From the NCBI GenBank assembly GCA_964539385.1, contig CAZIJC010000178.1:1-8673 (forward strand): 8,673 nucleotides of DNA, given 5' to 3'. The position numbers and the translations under genes are program-made. How positions within the stretch are numbered: position 1 is the stretch's first letter; each line of letters begins with the position of its first letter. This document shows, in pieces, positions 8,271-8,673 of the stretch. The notes beneath the pieces are model-generated. The model saw only the letters and a list, made by a program, of their open reading frames with translations. It did not search any database and was not told the DNA's origin. This DNA comes from JAUVZF01 sp964539385 (GTDB lineage: Bacteria; Planctomycetota; Phycisphaerae; FEN-1346).

Positions 8271-8673
8271 CCCCTAGAGCGGCGTCGTAGTCCGGTTCGT
8301 CCGTGATTTCACCGACGATCTGAGCGTGGCGAACCACCCCGTCCAGGTCCACCACGAAGACCGCCCGCGCCAGCAGCCGGAGTTCCTTGATCAGCACGCC
8401 GTAGGCCATGCCGAAGGCGGCGTCGCGATGGTCCGAGAGCGTCTTGACCCTCTCGACCCCGGCCGCGCCGCACCACCGGGCCTGCGCGAAGGGCAGGTCC
8501 ATGCTGACGGTCAGGATAAGTACGCCCTCGCCGAGGGCCGCCGCCTCCTGATTGAACCTCCGCGTCTGGATGTCGCAGACCGGGGTGTCGAGCGACGGCA
8601 CGGCCGCGATGACGATGATCTTGCCGCCGAACTCCGACAGCGACACCGAATTCAGATCGCCGTCGAGCGCCGT
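8251..8673 (-). CDS. tpx: Thiol peroxidase Tpx (5' end beyond window)
   Basis: An atypical 2-Cys peroxiredoxin that reduces hydrogen and alkyl peroxides using thioredoxin. 140 residues are visible, reading in frame to the window edge; about 25-30 N-terminal residues are missing. The fragment opens with ALDGDLNSVSLSEFGGK. The peroxidatic cysteine lies in PSLDTPVCD and the resolving cysteine 35 residues later in DLPFAQARWCGA, close to the C61/C95 spacing of E. coli Tpx. VKTLSDHRD, RAVFVVDLDGVV and EITDEPDYDAAL complete the family pattern. A GTG codon at 8646 is internal, not the start. It is the first gene visible in the minus-strand series, 85 bases before dfx, and would consume the peroxide made by the superoxide reductase. 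The promoter, if just upstream, is outside the window. Confidence 0.96.
   Translation of the reverse strand, partial: TALDGDLNSVSLSEFGGKIIVIAAVPSLDTPVCDIQTRRFNQEAAALGEGVLILTVSMDLPFAQARWCGAAGVERVKTLSDHRDAAFGMAYGVLIKELRLLARAVFVVDLDGVVRHAQIVGEITDEPDYDAALGAVRDLA

Noticed and set aside
8644..8646. GTG 8646 as the tpx start
   Set aside because: The frame stays open to the window edge and the upstream codons read ALDGDLNS, matching the conserved Tpx segment before this point.

Overview
This GC-rich window carries ten protein genes, all on the minus strand, so transcription runs from high to low coordinates. In that order they are: thiol peroxidase (tpx, 5' end cut by the window edge), class I desulfoferrodoxin (dfx), ferritin (ftn), a rubrerythrin-like diiron protein without a rubredoxin domain, a large DUF255/YyaL-type protein with a thioredoxin-like domain, an A-type flavoprotein (fprA), a flavin reductase (3' end lost in an assembly gap), a ZIP-family metal transporter of the GufA type (5' end lost in the same gap), cysteine synthase (cysK) and serine O-acetyltransferase (cysE, 3' end cut by the window edge). 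I saw no RNA gene, CRISPR array, insertion sequence or other mobile element.

The gene set suggests an obligate or facultative anaerobic bacterium. Desulfoferrodoxin, FprA and rubrerythrin-like proteins reduce superoxide, O2 or NO and peroxide without making O2. No catalase or superoxide dismutase is present here. Phylum cannot be fixed from the sequence; a GC-rich planctomycete or a deltaproteobacterial-type anaerobe would both fit. A run of exactly 100 N at 2609-2708 shows that this is a scaffolded draft assembly, possibly metagenomic.

Layout: 8673-6786 is a compact block (tpx, dfx, ftn, rubrerythrin-like) for peroxide, superoxide and iron handling, with a 4-base gap between dfx and ftn and a 4-base ATGA overlap between ftn and the next gene. 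6707-4491 is the DUF255 protein, with either a membrane-anchored or a cytosolic start. 4414 to the gap is fprA plus flavin reductase, overlapping by 20 bases; this pair resembles the Moorella fprA-hrb arrangement. From the gap to position 1 lie the ZIP transporter, cysK and cysE, the last two forming the two-step route from serine to cysteine.

Together these genes look like an oxygen-tolerance and iron/thiol island: Tpx, desulfoferrodoxin and FprA remove oxidants, ferritin and possibly the diiron protein keep iron out of Fenton chemistry, and the ZIP transporter and CysK/CysE could supply metal and cysteine for Fe-S and thiol repair. The individual families are well known. The less ordinary points are the missing rubredoxin, which may lie in the gap, the two possible starts of the DUF255 protein, and a cysteine cluster in CysE.
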